From NCBI RefSeq assembly GCF_013410115.1, contig NZ_JACCCV010000002.1:1302001-1366000 (forward strand): a stretch of DNA of 64,000 nt. The letters run 5' to 3'. Source of the DNA: Tunturiibacter gelidiferens (lineage in GTDB: Bacteria; Acidobacteriota; Terriglobia; Terriglobales; Acidobacteriaceae). A model generated the notes under the pieces. The model was given only the letters and a program-made list of their open reading frames with translations, was not told the DNA's origin and ran no database searches. Shown here in pieces: positions 16,959 to 25,975 of this stretch (positions are counted from its first letter, which is position 1; each line of letters starts with the position of its first letter). A program made the translations under genes and the position numbers.

Positions 16959-19564
16959 TGTGGGCCTCTGGGGAGGGTGGAAGCAAAGTCGTCCTCTGCT
17001 TTAGTGTTGCTGGGAACTGGAGTCTCAGTGGCAGATTCAACCTCGACCGGCGGCTGATGGCCGTTCTGCGGAATGGCGAAGGCGCTGAGGCCCGCCGGCG
17101 CGTCGGAGTCGCTATCAAGCGAAAGGGCTGGGCGCAGCTCGATGATGAACCTGGCCCCTGCTGGTTCGTTCTTCTCCGCACGTATCGTACCCTGGTGCTC
17201 CTGAATGATCTTTGCGGCAATCGCGAGACCGAGGCCGGTGCCACGCTGCTTGGTGGAGAAGTAAGGCAGAAAGAGTCGCTCGCGCATGTCGTCAGTAAGA
17301 CCAGAGCCGCTGTCGGCAATCGCGAGTTCGACCATTCCATTCTCTAAGAGACATGTGCCGATCTGCAGCTCGCGGTAGAGACTCTGCTGCATAGCCTCGG
17401 CGGCGTTGTCGATGAGATTGCCGAGAGCGCGTTTGAGAGCCTCAGGGTCCGCCATAATCAACGGCAGGTCGGGGCTCATCTTGCGCACGATGCGAATCGC
17501 CTGCATGCGTCCGGCGAACAGCGCCAGCGAGTTCTCCACAATCGTGTTGAGGTCCGCAGGCTTGGGTCGAGCCGTCGGAAACTCAGCGAGCGCGGCAAAC
17601 TGATCGACAAGCGAACGCATGCTCTCCACCGACGAGGTGATCACCTCCGAGCATCGACGAATGACGGCGATAGAAGGCGGCTCAGGAGCGCTTGCAGGTG
17701 TGACCTCGGCGACGGCGCGAGCCAGGCGATCGATGTGGCGGCGAATCTGCTCAGCGCTCAGGCTGATCGGTGTCAGCGGATTTTTAATCTCGTGGGCCAC
17801 ACGCCGCGCCACTTCCTTCCACGCCGATTGCTTCTGCGCACGCAGCAGCTCGGTCGCGTTTTCAAGAACAATCACGTACCCCTGGTGCTCGCGCCGCATC
17901 CGTTCCGTCGCCGCTGGCATCTCCAGCAGCGCGACCGTAGCCAGCAGGTTCATCGTCCCGCCGAACCTGTCGCTCGAGGTCTGCGGGAAGCCTGTAATCT
18001 CAATCTCGCTCGACGCCGAGCCCATGCGATGGCTGCGTTTAATCAGCCGGTCAAGCACCTCGGAGACCTCAGGCGGAAAGACCTCCTCCATCACCAGCCC
18101 ATAGAACGGCCTCTGCCCGCCGGGATCCATCATCTCGCTAAGCGCCCGGTTGGCCAGGATGATCCGGCGATCGGTGTCGAGCGTAGCAACTCCATTCGGA
18201 ATCGTCTCCAGCATCGTCTCAAGCTCGCCGCGCCGCGCCTCAAGCGCGGTGTTGGCCGCACTCAGCTGTACCGTAGACTCCTCCACCGCGCGCCGGCTGC
18301 CCTCAAGATCGGCAGCCATATGGTTGAAGCTCCGCACCAGCTCCCCAAGCTCTTCGGTCGCGCTCTCCTGCACGCGGTGGCCGTAATCCCCCTGTGCAAT
18401 CGCCTCCATCGCATCCGCCAGCGCCTCAACCGGCTTAGTCACCTGTTTCGACAGATGCAGCGCAAGCCAGCACGACGCGAACAGAGCAAGGCTCGTCATC
18501 ATCAGCAACAGGAGCATATAAAGATCCCTGATCTGACGCCGCTCGCTATAAAGCACCCAGTACGCATCCGCCGCCTTGCGCAGATTGGTCATCGTCGCAG
18601 CCATCCCAAACGGCATTGGCAGGCCTACGACAACGGTCTCACCTTGTTTAAGAGTGGTCGCGCCAAGCGCGTAGTCTGTAGTTCCAAGCGAGAACACGGG
18701 CTGGTCGATGCGCAGCGCAGCGGCAAGAATCGCAGTATCCGTTGGATCAGTGGGTGCACGAGCCCCCGACTCGTCCGTATCAACCCCAGCCACCTGATCC
18801 GGGAGCCAAACCTTAACCTGCGCCGTCGCACCGGCACGCTGCGGCATGTGAAACGAAGCAACGACGCGGCCCTCGCGATAGACGATCGCAAAGCCGTTCT
18901 GCAACGTGATCTCGTGCTGTCGCAAAACATCGTGAATTGCCTCGCGATTCCGAGTCGCAGCCGACGGCACGACCGCATGACCAACACCGGGCAGGGGACC
19001 GTGGTTCGAGCGGCGGCCGGAGCCATGAACCGAAGCAGCCGCGTGTGCAGCACCGGGCGCTTTGCCCTCGGGAGCAACCACCGGTGCCGCAGGAAGGCTG
19101 GCGGCAATCGAATCCGCCTCCGCGCGAGCGTTAGCGGTCGTGTAGTGCGCCAGCTCCAACGCCATGTTATTGCTGTCTTCCCGCATATCCGTCACCGGCT
19201 GCGTAAACCAGCGATCGACCGCGCGGTTCATCAGCTGATAGCTGAACGCAAACATTGAGGCAATCGGAACCAGACTCACCAGCACCGCGCCCCACAACAT
19301 CCGCGTGCGCAGACGCGTACCCATCACGCGGCTGCGCTGGTCGGCATAAAGCTTCAACACGTTGCGGACGAGCAGCAGAAGCACCACGACGAAGAGAAGA
19401 AAAGCCACGATCGACAGGCCTGTGAAGATGACCGTCTGTTGCGTGCTGGCGGGCTTCGGCAGCTGTGTGTTAAATGCGTTCAGCGTGGCAAGGGCCACGA
19501 AGAGGATGAGCAGGCACGCACCCAGAGCTACGATCCAAATCTTTCGCCGGTTCGTAGTTCCCAT
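16955..19564 (-). CDS. NtrY-like sensor histidine kinase
   Basis: 869 residues. Three membrane segments lie in the first 120 residues. An extracytoplasmic region follows, rich in Ala/Gly/His around 170-210. A further membrane segment runs straight into a HAMP domain (VTKPVEALADAMEAIAQG). A PAS domain follows (ETIPNGVATLDTDRRIILAN), then HisKA with phospho-His in VAHEIKNPLTPISL, and HATPase with NLIDNAAEAM and GTGLGLAIAAKII. The order TM-HAMP-PAS-HisKA is that of NtrY, and the next gene encodes its likely partner. The signal is unknown. Confidence 0.9.
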   Translation of the reverse strand: MGTTNRRKIWIVALGACLLILFVALATLNAFNTQLPKPASTQQTVIFTGLSIVAFLLFVVVLLLLVRNVLKLYADQRSRVMGTRLRTRMLWGAVLVSLVPIASMFAFSYQLMNRAVDRWFTQPVTDMREDSNNMALELAHYTTANARAEADSIAASLPAAPVVAPEGKAPGAAHAAASVHGSGRRSNHGPLPGVGHAVVPSAATRNREAIHDVLRQHEITLQNGFAIVYREGRVVASFHMPQRAGATAQVKVWLPDQVAGVDTDESGARAPTDPTDTAILAAALRIDQPVFSLGTTDYALGATTLKQGETVVVGLPMPFGMAATMTNLRKAADAYWVLYSERRQIRDLYMLLLLMMTSLALFASCWLALHLSKQVTKPVEALADAMEAIAQGDYGHRVQESATEELGELVRSFNHMAADLEGSRRAVEESTVQLSAANTALEARRGELETMLETIPNGVATLDTDRRIILANRALSEMMDPGGQRPFYGLVMEEVFPPEVSEVLDRLIKRSHRMGSASSEIEITGFPQTSSDRFGGTMNLLATVALLEMPAATERMRREHQGYVIVLENATELLRAQKQSAWKEVARRVAHEIKNPLTPISLSAEQIRRHIDRLARAVAEVTPASAPEPPSIAVIRRCSEVITSSVESMRSLVDQFAALAEFPTARPKPADLNTIVENSLALFAGRMQAIRIVRKMSPDLPLIMADPEALKRALGNLIDNAAEAMQQSLYRELQIGTCLLENGMVELAIADSGSGLTDDMRERLFLPYFSTKQRGTGLGLAIAAKIIQEHQGTIRAEKNEPAGARFIIELRPALSLDSDSDAPAGLSAFAIPQNGHQPPVEVESATETPVPSNTKAEDDFASTLPRGPQ

Positions 19565-19633
19565 GGCTCGCCCTCCTCAATCCCCCAGATTATATGCGGG
19601 CGGAGCACGCATCCCTCGCTCAACCCGCACCAG

Positions 19634-20746
19634 CTACACCAGCTTCGCCACAGCCTGCCACTCGCGCTTCTGCGCCTGGGCCACTGCACCGTAGGTCAGA
19701 ACGCCGTTGAAGGTATTGACTCCCTCTGCAATGCCCTTGTCTTCACTGATCGCCGCGTTGGCCCCCAGCCGCGCCAGCTTCAGCACGTAGGGAAAAGTCG
19801 CGTTCGTCAAGGCAAGCGTCGACGTATTTGGCACTGCAGCAGGCATATTCGTCACGCAGTAATGCACCACGCCGTTGACCTCATACGAAGGATTCGAGTG
19901 CGTGGTCGGGTGCGCGGTCTCAATGCAGCCTCCCTGATCGATCGCAACATCGACGATCACCGCGCCCTTCTTCATCTTCGCCACCATCGCCTTCGTCACG
20001 ATCTTCGGCGCAGCCGCGCCCGGAATCAGAACGCCTCCAATCACAAGGTCCGCCTCTCGAACCGCATGTTCGATGTTGTAGCTGTTCGAAGCAACCGTGT
20101 AGATGCGGCCGCCAAAGATGTCGTCAAGCTCGCGTAGACGATTCAGGTTCAAATCAATCAACGTCACCTTCGCGCCCATGCCCAACGCAATCTTCGCAGC
20201 GTTCGTGCCCACAATGCCGCCGCCGATGATGCAAACATTTCCCGGAGGCACACCCGGAACGCCGCCCAGAAGAACTCCGCGTCCGCCATGCTCCTTCTCA
20301 AGATAAGCTGCGCCAACCTGGACGCTCATGCGACCGGCGACCTCGCTCATCGGGGTCAGCAACGGCAGGGCTCCCGTGCGATCGCGAACGGTCTCATAAG
20401 CGATGCCTGTGACCTTCGAGGTAAGCAGCGAATCGGTCAGGTCGTTCAACGGAGCGAGGTGGAGATACGTGAACAGAACCAGGCCCTCGCGAAAGTGCTT
20501 GTACTCCTTCTCAACCGGCTCCTTCACCTTGACGACCATCTCGGCCAACCGCCAAACGTCATACGCTGAGCCGACGATCTCCGCGCCCGCCTCCTGGTAC
20601 TCGTCGTCCGGCATGGCAGACAGCGCCCCGGCATCATGCTCCACCAGAACCTTGTGTCCCGCTTCAACCAGTGCTTTGACGCCAGCCGGGGTTACCCCTA
20701 CGCGGCTCTCGTGATCCTTAACTTCCTTAGGCACACCAATAATCAT
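19634..20746 (-). CDS. ald: Alanine dehydrogenase
   Basis: 370 residues from the ATG at 20746, whose product begins [17 protein letters not shown] as is typical for Ald. The enzyme interconverts L-alanine and pyruvate plus ammonia with NAD. The N-terminal substrate domain has FTYLHLAP. The NAD-binding domain has [18 protein letters not shown]. The conserved [19 protein letters not shown] and THSNPSY are present. The frame is open farther upstream, but those codons are not conserved in style. Length is standard. Confidence 0.95.
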   Translation of the reverse strand: MIIGVPKEVKDHESRVGVTPAGVKALVEAGHKVLVEHDAGALSAMPDDEYQEAGAEIVGSAYDVWRLAEMVVKVKEPVEKEYKHFREGLVLFTYLHLAPLNDLTDSLLTSKVTGIAYETVRDRTGALPLLTPMSEVAGRMSVQVGAAYLEKEHGGRGVLLGGVPGVPPGNVCIIGGGIVGTNAAKIALGMGAKVTLIDLNLNRLRELDDIFGGRIYTVASNSYNIEHAVREADLVIGGVLIPGAAAPKIVTKAMVAKMKKGAVIVDVAIDQGGCIETAHPTTHSNPSYEVNGVVHYCVTNMPAAVPNTSTLALTNATFPYVLKLARLGANAAISEDKGIAEGVNTFNGVLTYGAVAQAQKREWQAVAKLV

Positions 20747-20928
20747 TCGTCTGTCTCCACATCGCTGAAGCTTATTTCGATTGTATCTATTTGCACCAGA
20801 ACGATGTCGCGGCAGGATGAGAAAGCCATCCTCAAGCACAGTCCCATAACCGAACCGGGGCGATAACACCATGAGGAAACAGGACAGGAAAAAGTAGCAA
20901 TCGGGTCAACTTCGATTAGATTGGGCAG

Positions 20929-22239
20929 ATGCCACGAACCGCAGGCGATTTGGATCAGACAAAGCAAGACCGCCGCCTGCTGCTGGTGCTGCTGATCGTC
21001 CCTGTACTGGTGTCGCTGGCCGCGGTGTGGACCCTCGATCAGGCGAGGGCAGACAGGTCGCTCTTTTCCCTCACCAATCTGGTGGGACCAACTACGCGCA
21101 GCCTGCTCAACGGCGGTGGTATTACGGTCTGCACCGAGGAGATGGGGACTCGCGGCAATCCCATCTGCTTCCATGCAGCGCGCATGCCGGCCACCGCGAT
21201 CACGGTCGCCTCGGGCATTCGGCTCTTTGGCGACCGCTACGTTCCCGTCGCCTGTTTCAAGACGATCCTCCTGTTGTTGCCGGTCGAGTTCGCCATCTAT
21301 CTGGCATGGTGCTGCCTGCCGCGGCCGTTCGGTCGCAGGCTGATGGTAATCCTTCTACTTCTTATTCCGTTCTTCATTCCGGCGTTTCTGGCCGACGTGA
21401 CCAATCTGCAGGTAGACGAAGGGTTCTCCTACAGTTTTCTGGCGATGGCCGCGGCGATGCTGTTCCTCGACTGGCCTGGTCTGCGCGGCGTTCGAGGAGC
21501 CGTGCTGTTCGCAGCAGCGCTCGATGGACTTTACCTCTCGAAGAGCGGGATGCTGGTCGCCGTGTTGGTGCTGCTGGTGGGTTTCCTGGCTTTGGAGCGT
21601 CAAACCAAGCTGCGATGGCTCGCCGTGCTGCTGGTTGCGGCAGCGCCTTTGGGGTGGGCGCTCCATCAGCACCACGCGAGCGGACGATTCAGCGTGGGAA
21701 CCAGCTTCGACGGCATCAATCTCCATAAAGGCAACAACGCCGGCTTTCTTCAGAATTACCCACCCACGCATGGCGACTCCCTCGACTGGTACGACTTCGA
21801 GTTGAATCGCGGAATGAGCTTCCCCGACGAGTGGAGCTTCAACGACTATCACCTGCGGGCGGCGCTCCAGTATCTGCAAACTCATCCTCGAGAGACGCTG
21901 TCAGGAGATCGGCGCAAGCTGAGGATCCTCTTCTTCTCGGTCGAGAAGTACGGCTCAACCGCAATCTTTGGCGCCCGGCAACTGATCGAAATCGCCGGGA
22001 TGCTGCTCTTCCGGCTGATGTTCTGGATCGCGACTGTCAGCGCAATCGTTCTGCTGCTCCGGCGTCGCTTCGAAGACGATCGCTCGTTGCGCGTGGCCGC
22101 CGCTACATTTCTAGCCCTGGTAGTAGCCTCCACACTTCCCTACCTCGCCGGCTTCGCCTACACCCGCCACGTCAGCATACTCATCTATCCCTCGGCGCTC
22201 TTCTGCTGTCGGCTGCTGTGTGAACCAGAACGGGACTAA
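20929..22239 (+). CDS. Polytopic membrane protein, possibly GT-C glycosyltransferase-like
   Basis: 436 residues with eight or more hydrophobic segments, starting with LLLVLLIVPVLVSLAAVW. It has soluble loops containing DGINLHKGNNAGF and a charged PDEWSFNDYHLR stretch. The overall pattern (first helix, extracytoplasmic loop, many helices) resembles GT-C lipid-linked sugar transferases of the ArnT/PMT kind. I see no diagnostic acidic pair near the first loop, so function is open. It is divergent from ald and upstream of mreB. Confidence 0.55.
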   Translation: MPRTAGDLDQTKQDRRLLLVLLIVPVLVSLAAVWTLDQARADRSLFSLTNLVGPTTRSLLNGGGITVCTEEMGTRGNPICFHAARMPATAITVASGIRLFGDRYVPVACFKTILLLLPVEFAIYLAWCCLPRPFGRRLMVILLLLIPFFIPAFLADVTNLQVDEGFSYSFLAMAAAMLFLDWPGLRGVRGAVLFAAALDGLYLSKSGMLVAVLVLLVGFLALERQTKLRWLAVLLVAAAPLGWALHQHHASGRFSVGTSFDGINLHKGNNAGFLQNYPPTHGDSLDWYDFELNRGMSFPDEWSFNDYHLRAALQYLQTHPRETLSGDRRKLRILFFSVEKYGSTAIFGARQLIEIAGMLLFRLMFWIATVSAIVLLLRRRFEDDRSLRVAAATFLALVVASTLPYLAGFAYTRHVSILIYPSALFCCRLLCEPERD

Positions 22240-22341
22240 CACAGAAGAGGCATGCTTACTGGTTAGGTTAGGTGCTGAAATACAGCTTGCTAAAGGAATA
22301 CACTAGTGTGAGTCTCTTTTTAGGATCGATCGCAAACACCT

Positions 22342-23406
22342 ATGTCTTCGAATAGTTTTCAGATGCGTTACTCCCGCATTCACAATATGCGGTCTCTTTT
22401 CAGCCTCTTCTCCAGCGACCTTGCTATCGACCTCGGCACGGCGAACACGCTCGTCTTCGCTCACGGCAAAGGCATCATCGTCAACGAGCCCTCCATCATC
22501 GCGGTGAACAAGATCACCAACGAGGTTGAGGCCGTCGGCAAAGAGGCCAAAGAGATGCTCGGCCGCACGCCGGGAAATATCGTCGCCATCAAGCCGATGA
22601 AAGACGGCGTCATCGCCGACTTCCGCCACACCGAAAAGATGCTGAACTACTTCATCCAGAAGGCGCACAACCGGAAGATGATGGTTCACCCGCGTATCGT
22701 GATCGGCGTCCCCTCCGAGATCACTCAGGTAGAAAAACGAGCTGTCATGGACTCGGCTTATCGAGCCAAAGCCTCCGAGGTTCACCTGGTCGAACAGGCC
22801 ATGGTCGCCGCGATTGGCGCGGGTTTGCCCATCACCGAGCCGGGCGGCAACATGGTCGTCGACATCGGCGGCGGCACCACTGACATCGCGGTAATTTCGC
22901 TCGCAGGCATCGTCTACTCACGTTCGGTCCGCATGGCTGGCAACCAGATGGATGAGGCCGTGATGACCTACCTCAAGCGGAAGTACAACCTGCTCATCGG
23001 CGAACGCACCGCAGAACAGATCAAGATCTCCCTCGGCTCGGCCTACCCGCTCGACAAACCCATCTCGATGGAGGTCAAGGGCCGCAACCTCATCGAGGGT
23101 GTGCCGAAGACCATCACCATCGAAGACTCCGAGATCCGCGAAGCCCTCAGCGAGTGCATCGCAACCATCATTAACGCCATCCGCGTAGCCCTCGAGCGAA
23201 CCCCGCCCGAACTCTCCGCCGATATCTCCGACCGCGGCATCGTACTCACCGGCGGCGGCGCCCTCATCAAGAACCTCGACAAGCGCATCCGCGAGGAGAC
23301 AGGGCTTCCCGTCTCGATCGCCGACGACCCCCTGGCATCTGTCGTGCTCGGAACAGGAAAGATGCTCTCCGACTTCAAACTGCTCCGAAAGATCTCAATC
23401 GACTAA
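22342..23406 (+). CDS. mreB: Rod shape-determining protein MreB
   Basis: Actin-like filament protein that positions the elongation machinery. Nucleotide-binding motifs are DLAIDLGTANTLV (phosphate 1), VDIGGGTTDIAVISL (phosphate 2) and VLTGGGALIKNLD (adenosine). The first ATG at 22342 gives 354 residues. Internal ATGs at 22363 and 22387 are possible, the last giving MRSLFSLFSSDLAIDLG, which is closer to the usual N-terminus. In most bacteria mreB directly precedes mreC. Here mreC lies about 9.5 kb away on the opposite strand (see findings). Confidence 0.96.
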   Translation: MSSNSFQMRYSRIHNMRSLFSLFSSDLAIDLGTANTLVFAHGKGIIVNEPSIIAVNKITNEVEAVGKEAKEMLGRTPGNIVAIKPMKDGVIADFRHTEKMLNYFIQKAHNRKMMVHPRIVIGVPSEITQVEKRAVMDSAYRAKASEVHLVEQAMVAAIGAGLPITEPGGNMVVDIGGGTTDIAVISLAGIVYSRSVRMAGNQMDEAVMTYLKRKYNLLIGERTAEQIKISLGSAYPLDKPISMEVKGRNLIEGVPKTITIEDSEIREALSECIATIINAIRVALERTPPELSADISDRGIVLTGGGALIKNLDKRIREETGLPVSIADDPLASVVLGTGKMLSDFKLLRKISID

Positions 23407-23487
23407 ACAAGACACTGATGCGATGGTTCCACTCTGGTTACAGGGAAGGTCTCGGACTCAATCCGGGACCTTTCTGTTGTAGAAGCT

Positions 23488-23666
23488 GTCCTGCCGGACG
23501 GGCCTCCTGCGCGGAGCGCGGGCGTTCGCACGCCTTTTTAGAGCTTCGCGTGGTCCTCCCGTTGGTCGGAATCAATCTTCCCTCGCGACCAACGGGAGCG
23601 CCAACCGAAGGGGTATACAAGTCACGAAGTGACCGCCCCACGCGTAGTGGGCCCGTCCGGCAGGAG
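23488..23666. repeat. Dispersed hairpin repeat, copy A (head-to-head double)
   Basis: This lies in the 455-base gap between convergent mreB and the CNNM gene. The left arm starts TCCTGCCGGACGGGCC and ends CTCCCGTTGGTCGG. The right arm is its near reverse complement, ending GGGCCCGTCCGGCAGGA. The right arm carries GTCACGAAGTGAC and the stem CCCAC-GCGTA-GTGGG. The left arm keeps only CTCC-TGCGC-GGAG. Together they form a large imperfect palindrome. Other copies are at 40826, 45682, 48713 and 57512. Confidence 0.85.
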
Positions 23667-23670
23667 AGCC

Positions 23671-23780
23671 AAAATAAAGTTGAAAAACGTGGCGTGTTTT
23701 TAGCCCCTCGAAATATGGCTGCTAAAACACCATCCCAGCCACACAAACCACCACAATCACACCATCAAAACACCACGCTA
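23671..23780 (+). repeat. Second repeated module (M2), copy next to repeat A
   Basis: An A/C-rich stretch containing GAAAAACGTGGCGTGTTTTT, then GCTGCTAAAACACCATC and GCCACACAAACCACCACAA. The reverse complement of 57400-57505 carries the same blocks in the same order and at the same distance from a hairpin repeat, so the two are copies of one composite unit. No gene is evident in it, although the same short reading frame is open in both copies. Confidence 0.7.
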
Positions 23781-23861
23781 AAACGCGCTATTTTCGCAAA
23801 ATCCCTTTATTTTTCGCATATTCACCACGTCAGAAAAAAACATAACCACACTGCAATTTTT

Positions 23862-25316
23862 TTAGGAAAGGTCAGGAGGATTCGTAAGACTCACACGAAT
23901 CCGATCGATCCGCCGGTCCGTACTGGCAAGCACCTCCAGCCGAAGCCCATCTTCTTCCACCACCTCGCCGGGCAGAGGAATATGCCCCGCAATCTCCGAC
24001 ACCAAGCCCCCAAGTGTCGTAGATTCATAGTGTTCTGGAAGCCGTAGAGCCGTAGGATCGTCCCGCGTATCGCGAAGATCCTTCAAATCCTCCGCCTCTT
24101 CCCTCTCACCCCCATCCAGCTCAACCCGTTCTTCTTCCGCATCATGCGGTTCTCCATCCTCAGCGGGTCGCGTAGCGCGATGATTCGGCTCAAATTGATC
24201 GGCGAAGAGGTCGCGCAGACGAGAAAGCTCGAACGAACCAGAGACGACGTAAGCGCCGTTGGTTTCGCGGATAGGTTCGTCGTCTGCTTCAGGTTCGTCG
24301 TGCTCGTCGGCGATGTTGCCTACGATCGCCTCAAGCAAATCCTCAATGGTGACAAGGCCTGCGACGCTGCCGTACTCGTCGATGACCATGCGCATGTGCT
24401 GCTTTTCGCGCTGCATCTCGCGAAGGAGTTCGGCTACCTTTTTGGTCTCGGGTACGAAGGCGGCGGGGCGTTGAATCTGGGCTACGGTGCGGGTGTTGGC
24501 CTCAGTGTCAAGGACCTTGAGGAGATCGTGGGCGAAGGCGATGCCGGTGACGTGGTCGAGCGAACCGTTGTAGACGGGGACACGAGAGAACGCGTGCTCG
24601 TTGATCTCGGCGGTGAACTCCTGCAGGGTAAGAGTGCCGGGAACGGAGAAGATCTCAGGGCGTGGGGTCATGACCTCGAGGACGATTTTGTCGCCGAACT
24701 CCACGGCAGAGCGGACGAGTTCGCGGTCTGACTCTTCGAGGATCCCCTCTTCTTCGCCGGCTTCGAGCAGAGCGTCCATGGCTTCGGAGGGATGGTCCTC
24801 TTCGGTGGTGTCTTCGGGTTCGGCGAGGGCTGCAATGGAGAGGAGGAGGCCGAGGAGGAGAGTGACGGGAAGGATGAGGTAGAAGAGGGTCTGAAGAAGG
24901 GGCGTGATGCGCGCGATCCAGAGGCCGCGGGTGCGGGAGAAGAGGAGCTGGGGGAGGAGGCGGTCGAAGATGAGGATCAGGAGAATGAGTTCGAAGACGG
25001 CACGGAGAACTTCGCTGAGGCTTGGGGTACGCGCGAGGGTCGGGACCAGAGTGGTGTGGGTGTAGAGGCGTAGGCCAGAGAGCAAGGCCAAAGCTGCCAA
25101 GGAGAGCTGGCGAAGGACTGAAGCTGAAAGGGCGATCGACTCCCGACCGAGGCGGAGACGGGGTTCGACGACTCGCTCCCACGAGTCGATATTGTCCTGA
25201 TACTCGCGAGCAAGGAACTTGCCCATCTCGGAGTAGATGCGGTCAACGTAGGCAGCCAACGCAAGGATAGCGAGGAGGAGAATGAGGGCGAGGGTATAGG
25301 CGTAGCCGGGAGTCAC
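23862..25316 (-). CDS. CNNM/CorC-HlyC family transporter-associated protein
   Basis: 484 residues from a GTG start that overlaps the ybeY stop (GTGA). The N-terminal CNNM (DUF21) membrane domain covers about residues 1-190 with four hydrophobic stretches. A pair of CBS domains follows (VMTPRPEIFSVP, VTGIAFAHDLL, MRMVIDEYGSVAGLVTIEDLLE). A C-terminal CorC_HlyC domain is interrupted near residues 385-430 by an acidic Glu/Asp-rich linker. The family is tied to magnesium or cobalt efflux. It is part of the phoH-GH16-ybeY unit, where a CorC-type gene is a standard neighbour. Confidence 0.88.
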   Translation of the reverse strand: MTPGYAYTLALILLLAILALAAYVDRIYSEMGKFLAREYQDNIDSWERVVEPRLRLGRESIALSASVLRQLSLAALALLSGLRLYTHTTLVPTLARTPSLSEVLRAVFELILLILIFDRLLPQLLFSRTRGLWIARITPLLQTLFYLILPVTLLLGLLLSIAALAEPEDTTEEDHPSEAMDALLEAGEEEGILEESDRELVRSAVEFGDKIVLEVMTPRPEIFSVPGTLTLQEFTAEINEHAFSRVPVYNGSLDHVTGIAFAHDLLKVLDTEANTRTVAQIQRPAAFVPETKKVAELLREMQREKQHMRMVIDEYGSVAGLVTIEDLLEAIVGNIADEHDEPEADDEPIRETNGAYVVSGSFELSRLRDLFADQFEPNHRATRPAEDGEPHDAEEERVELDGGEREEAEDLKDLRDTRDDPTALRLPEHYESTTLGGLVSEIAGHIPLPGEVVEEDGLRLEVLASTDRRIDRIRVSLTNPPDLS

Positions 25317-25975
25317 TTTGCGCCTCGCTTAGGTTTGATCTTTGCGCTTTTGAGTTCTTTGGTGCTTCCCGCGGAATGCGGGGGGCTCTCCACTGCTGCG
25401 GCATAGAGCGCCGCCTTGGGTCGAGATGACGATTTTTTCGTGAGGGTTGAAGATTTTTTTGTTGATCGGACGGACGGGGTTTTTAAACGCGACGCGCTCT
25501 TTTTGGTTGCGGGTGGCAGTAATTTTCGCGGGTGCGCGGTAGTTCGCGCGATGAGAGTGTTGGAGAGTTTAAGTTTGCTGCGGAGAGTGGTTTCGCGGGC
25601 TGCCATCTCTCCGTCGTCGGTTTCGTGGTCGAGACCTGAGAGATGGAGGAGACCGTGTAAGAGAAGGATCTGTACTTCGTCGCGCAGGGAGTGGCCGTAG
25701 ATGGCGGCCTGACGGGCTGCGATTTCGAGGGATATCGCGAGGTCTCCGGCGTGGGTGTCGGAGATTTCTGCAGGGGCGGGAAAGCTGAGTACGTCGGTGG
25801 GCTTGTTTTTGCCCCGGAAGGATCTGTTGAGGCGGCGAAGGGTGAGGTCGTCCGCGAGCAGGACCTCGACCTGACCGGTAACGCCGACGGCGAGGCGGGC
25901 ACGGTTGAGAAAGCTCGTCAGGCCGGGGCGTGAGAGGTTTTCTTTGATGCTAGAGGGTAATTCGATGGTGATCAT
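25313..25975 (-). CDS. ybeY: Endoribonuclease YbeY with basic C-terminal tail
   Basis: 220 residues. The zinc-binding signature HGLLHLSGLDHE, with three histidines, identifies YbeY, a single-strand RNase needed for 16S rRNA 3' end maturation. The core ends near residue 145. A Ser/Lys-rich tail of about 75 residues (KKSASRLK, KKSSTLTKKSSSRPK) follows, which model YbeY proteins lack and which could bind RNA. Its ATG overlaps the GH16 stop and its stop overlaps the next start, both by 4 bases. Confidence 0.93.
   Translation of the reverse strand: MITIELPSSIKENLSRPGLTSFLNRARLAVGVTGQVEVLLADDLTLRRLNRSFRGKNKPTDVLSFPAPAEISDTHAGDLAISLEIAARQAAIYGHSLRDEVQILLLHGLLHLSGLDHETDDGEMAARETTLRSKLKLSNTLIARTTAHPRKLLPPATKKSASRLKTPSVRSTKKSSTLTKKSSSRPKAALYAAAVESPPHSAGSTKELKSAKIKPKRGAK

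Noticed and set aside
23418-24047. A 209-codon plus-strand ORF after mreB.
   Set aside because: It runs through the palindromic repeat, the second module and the antisense of the CNNM gene; best explained by repeat DNA.
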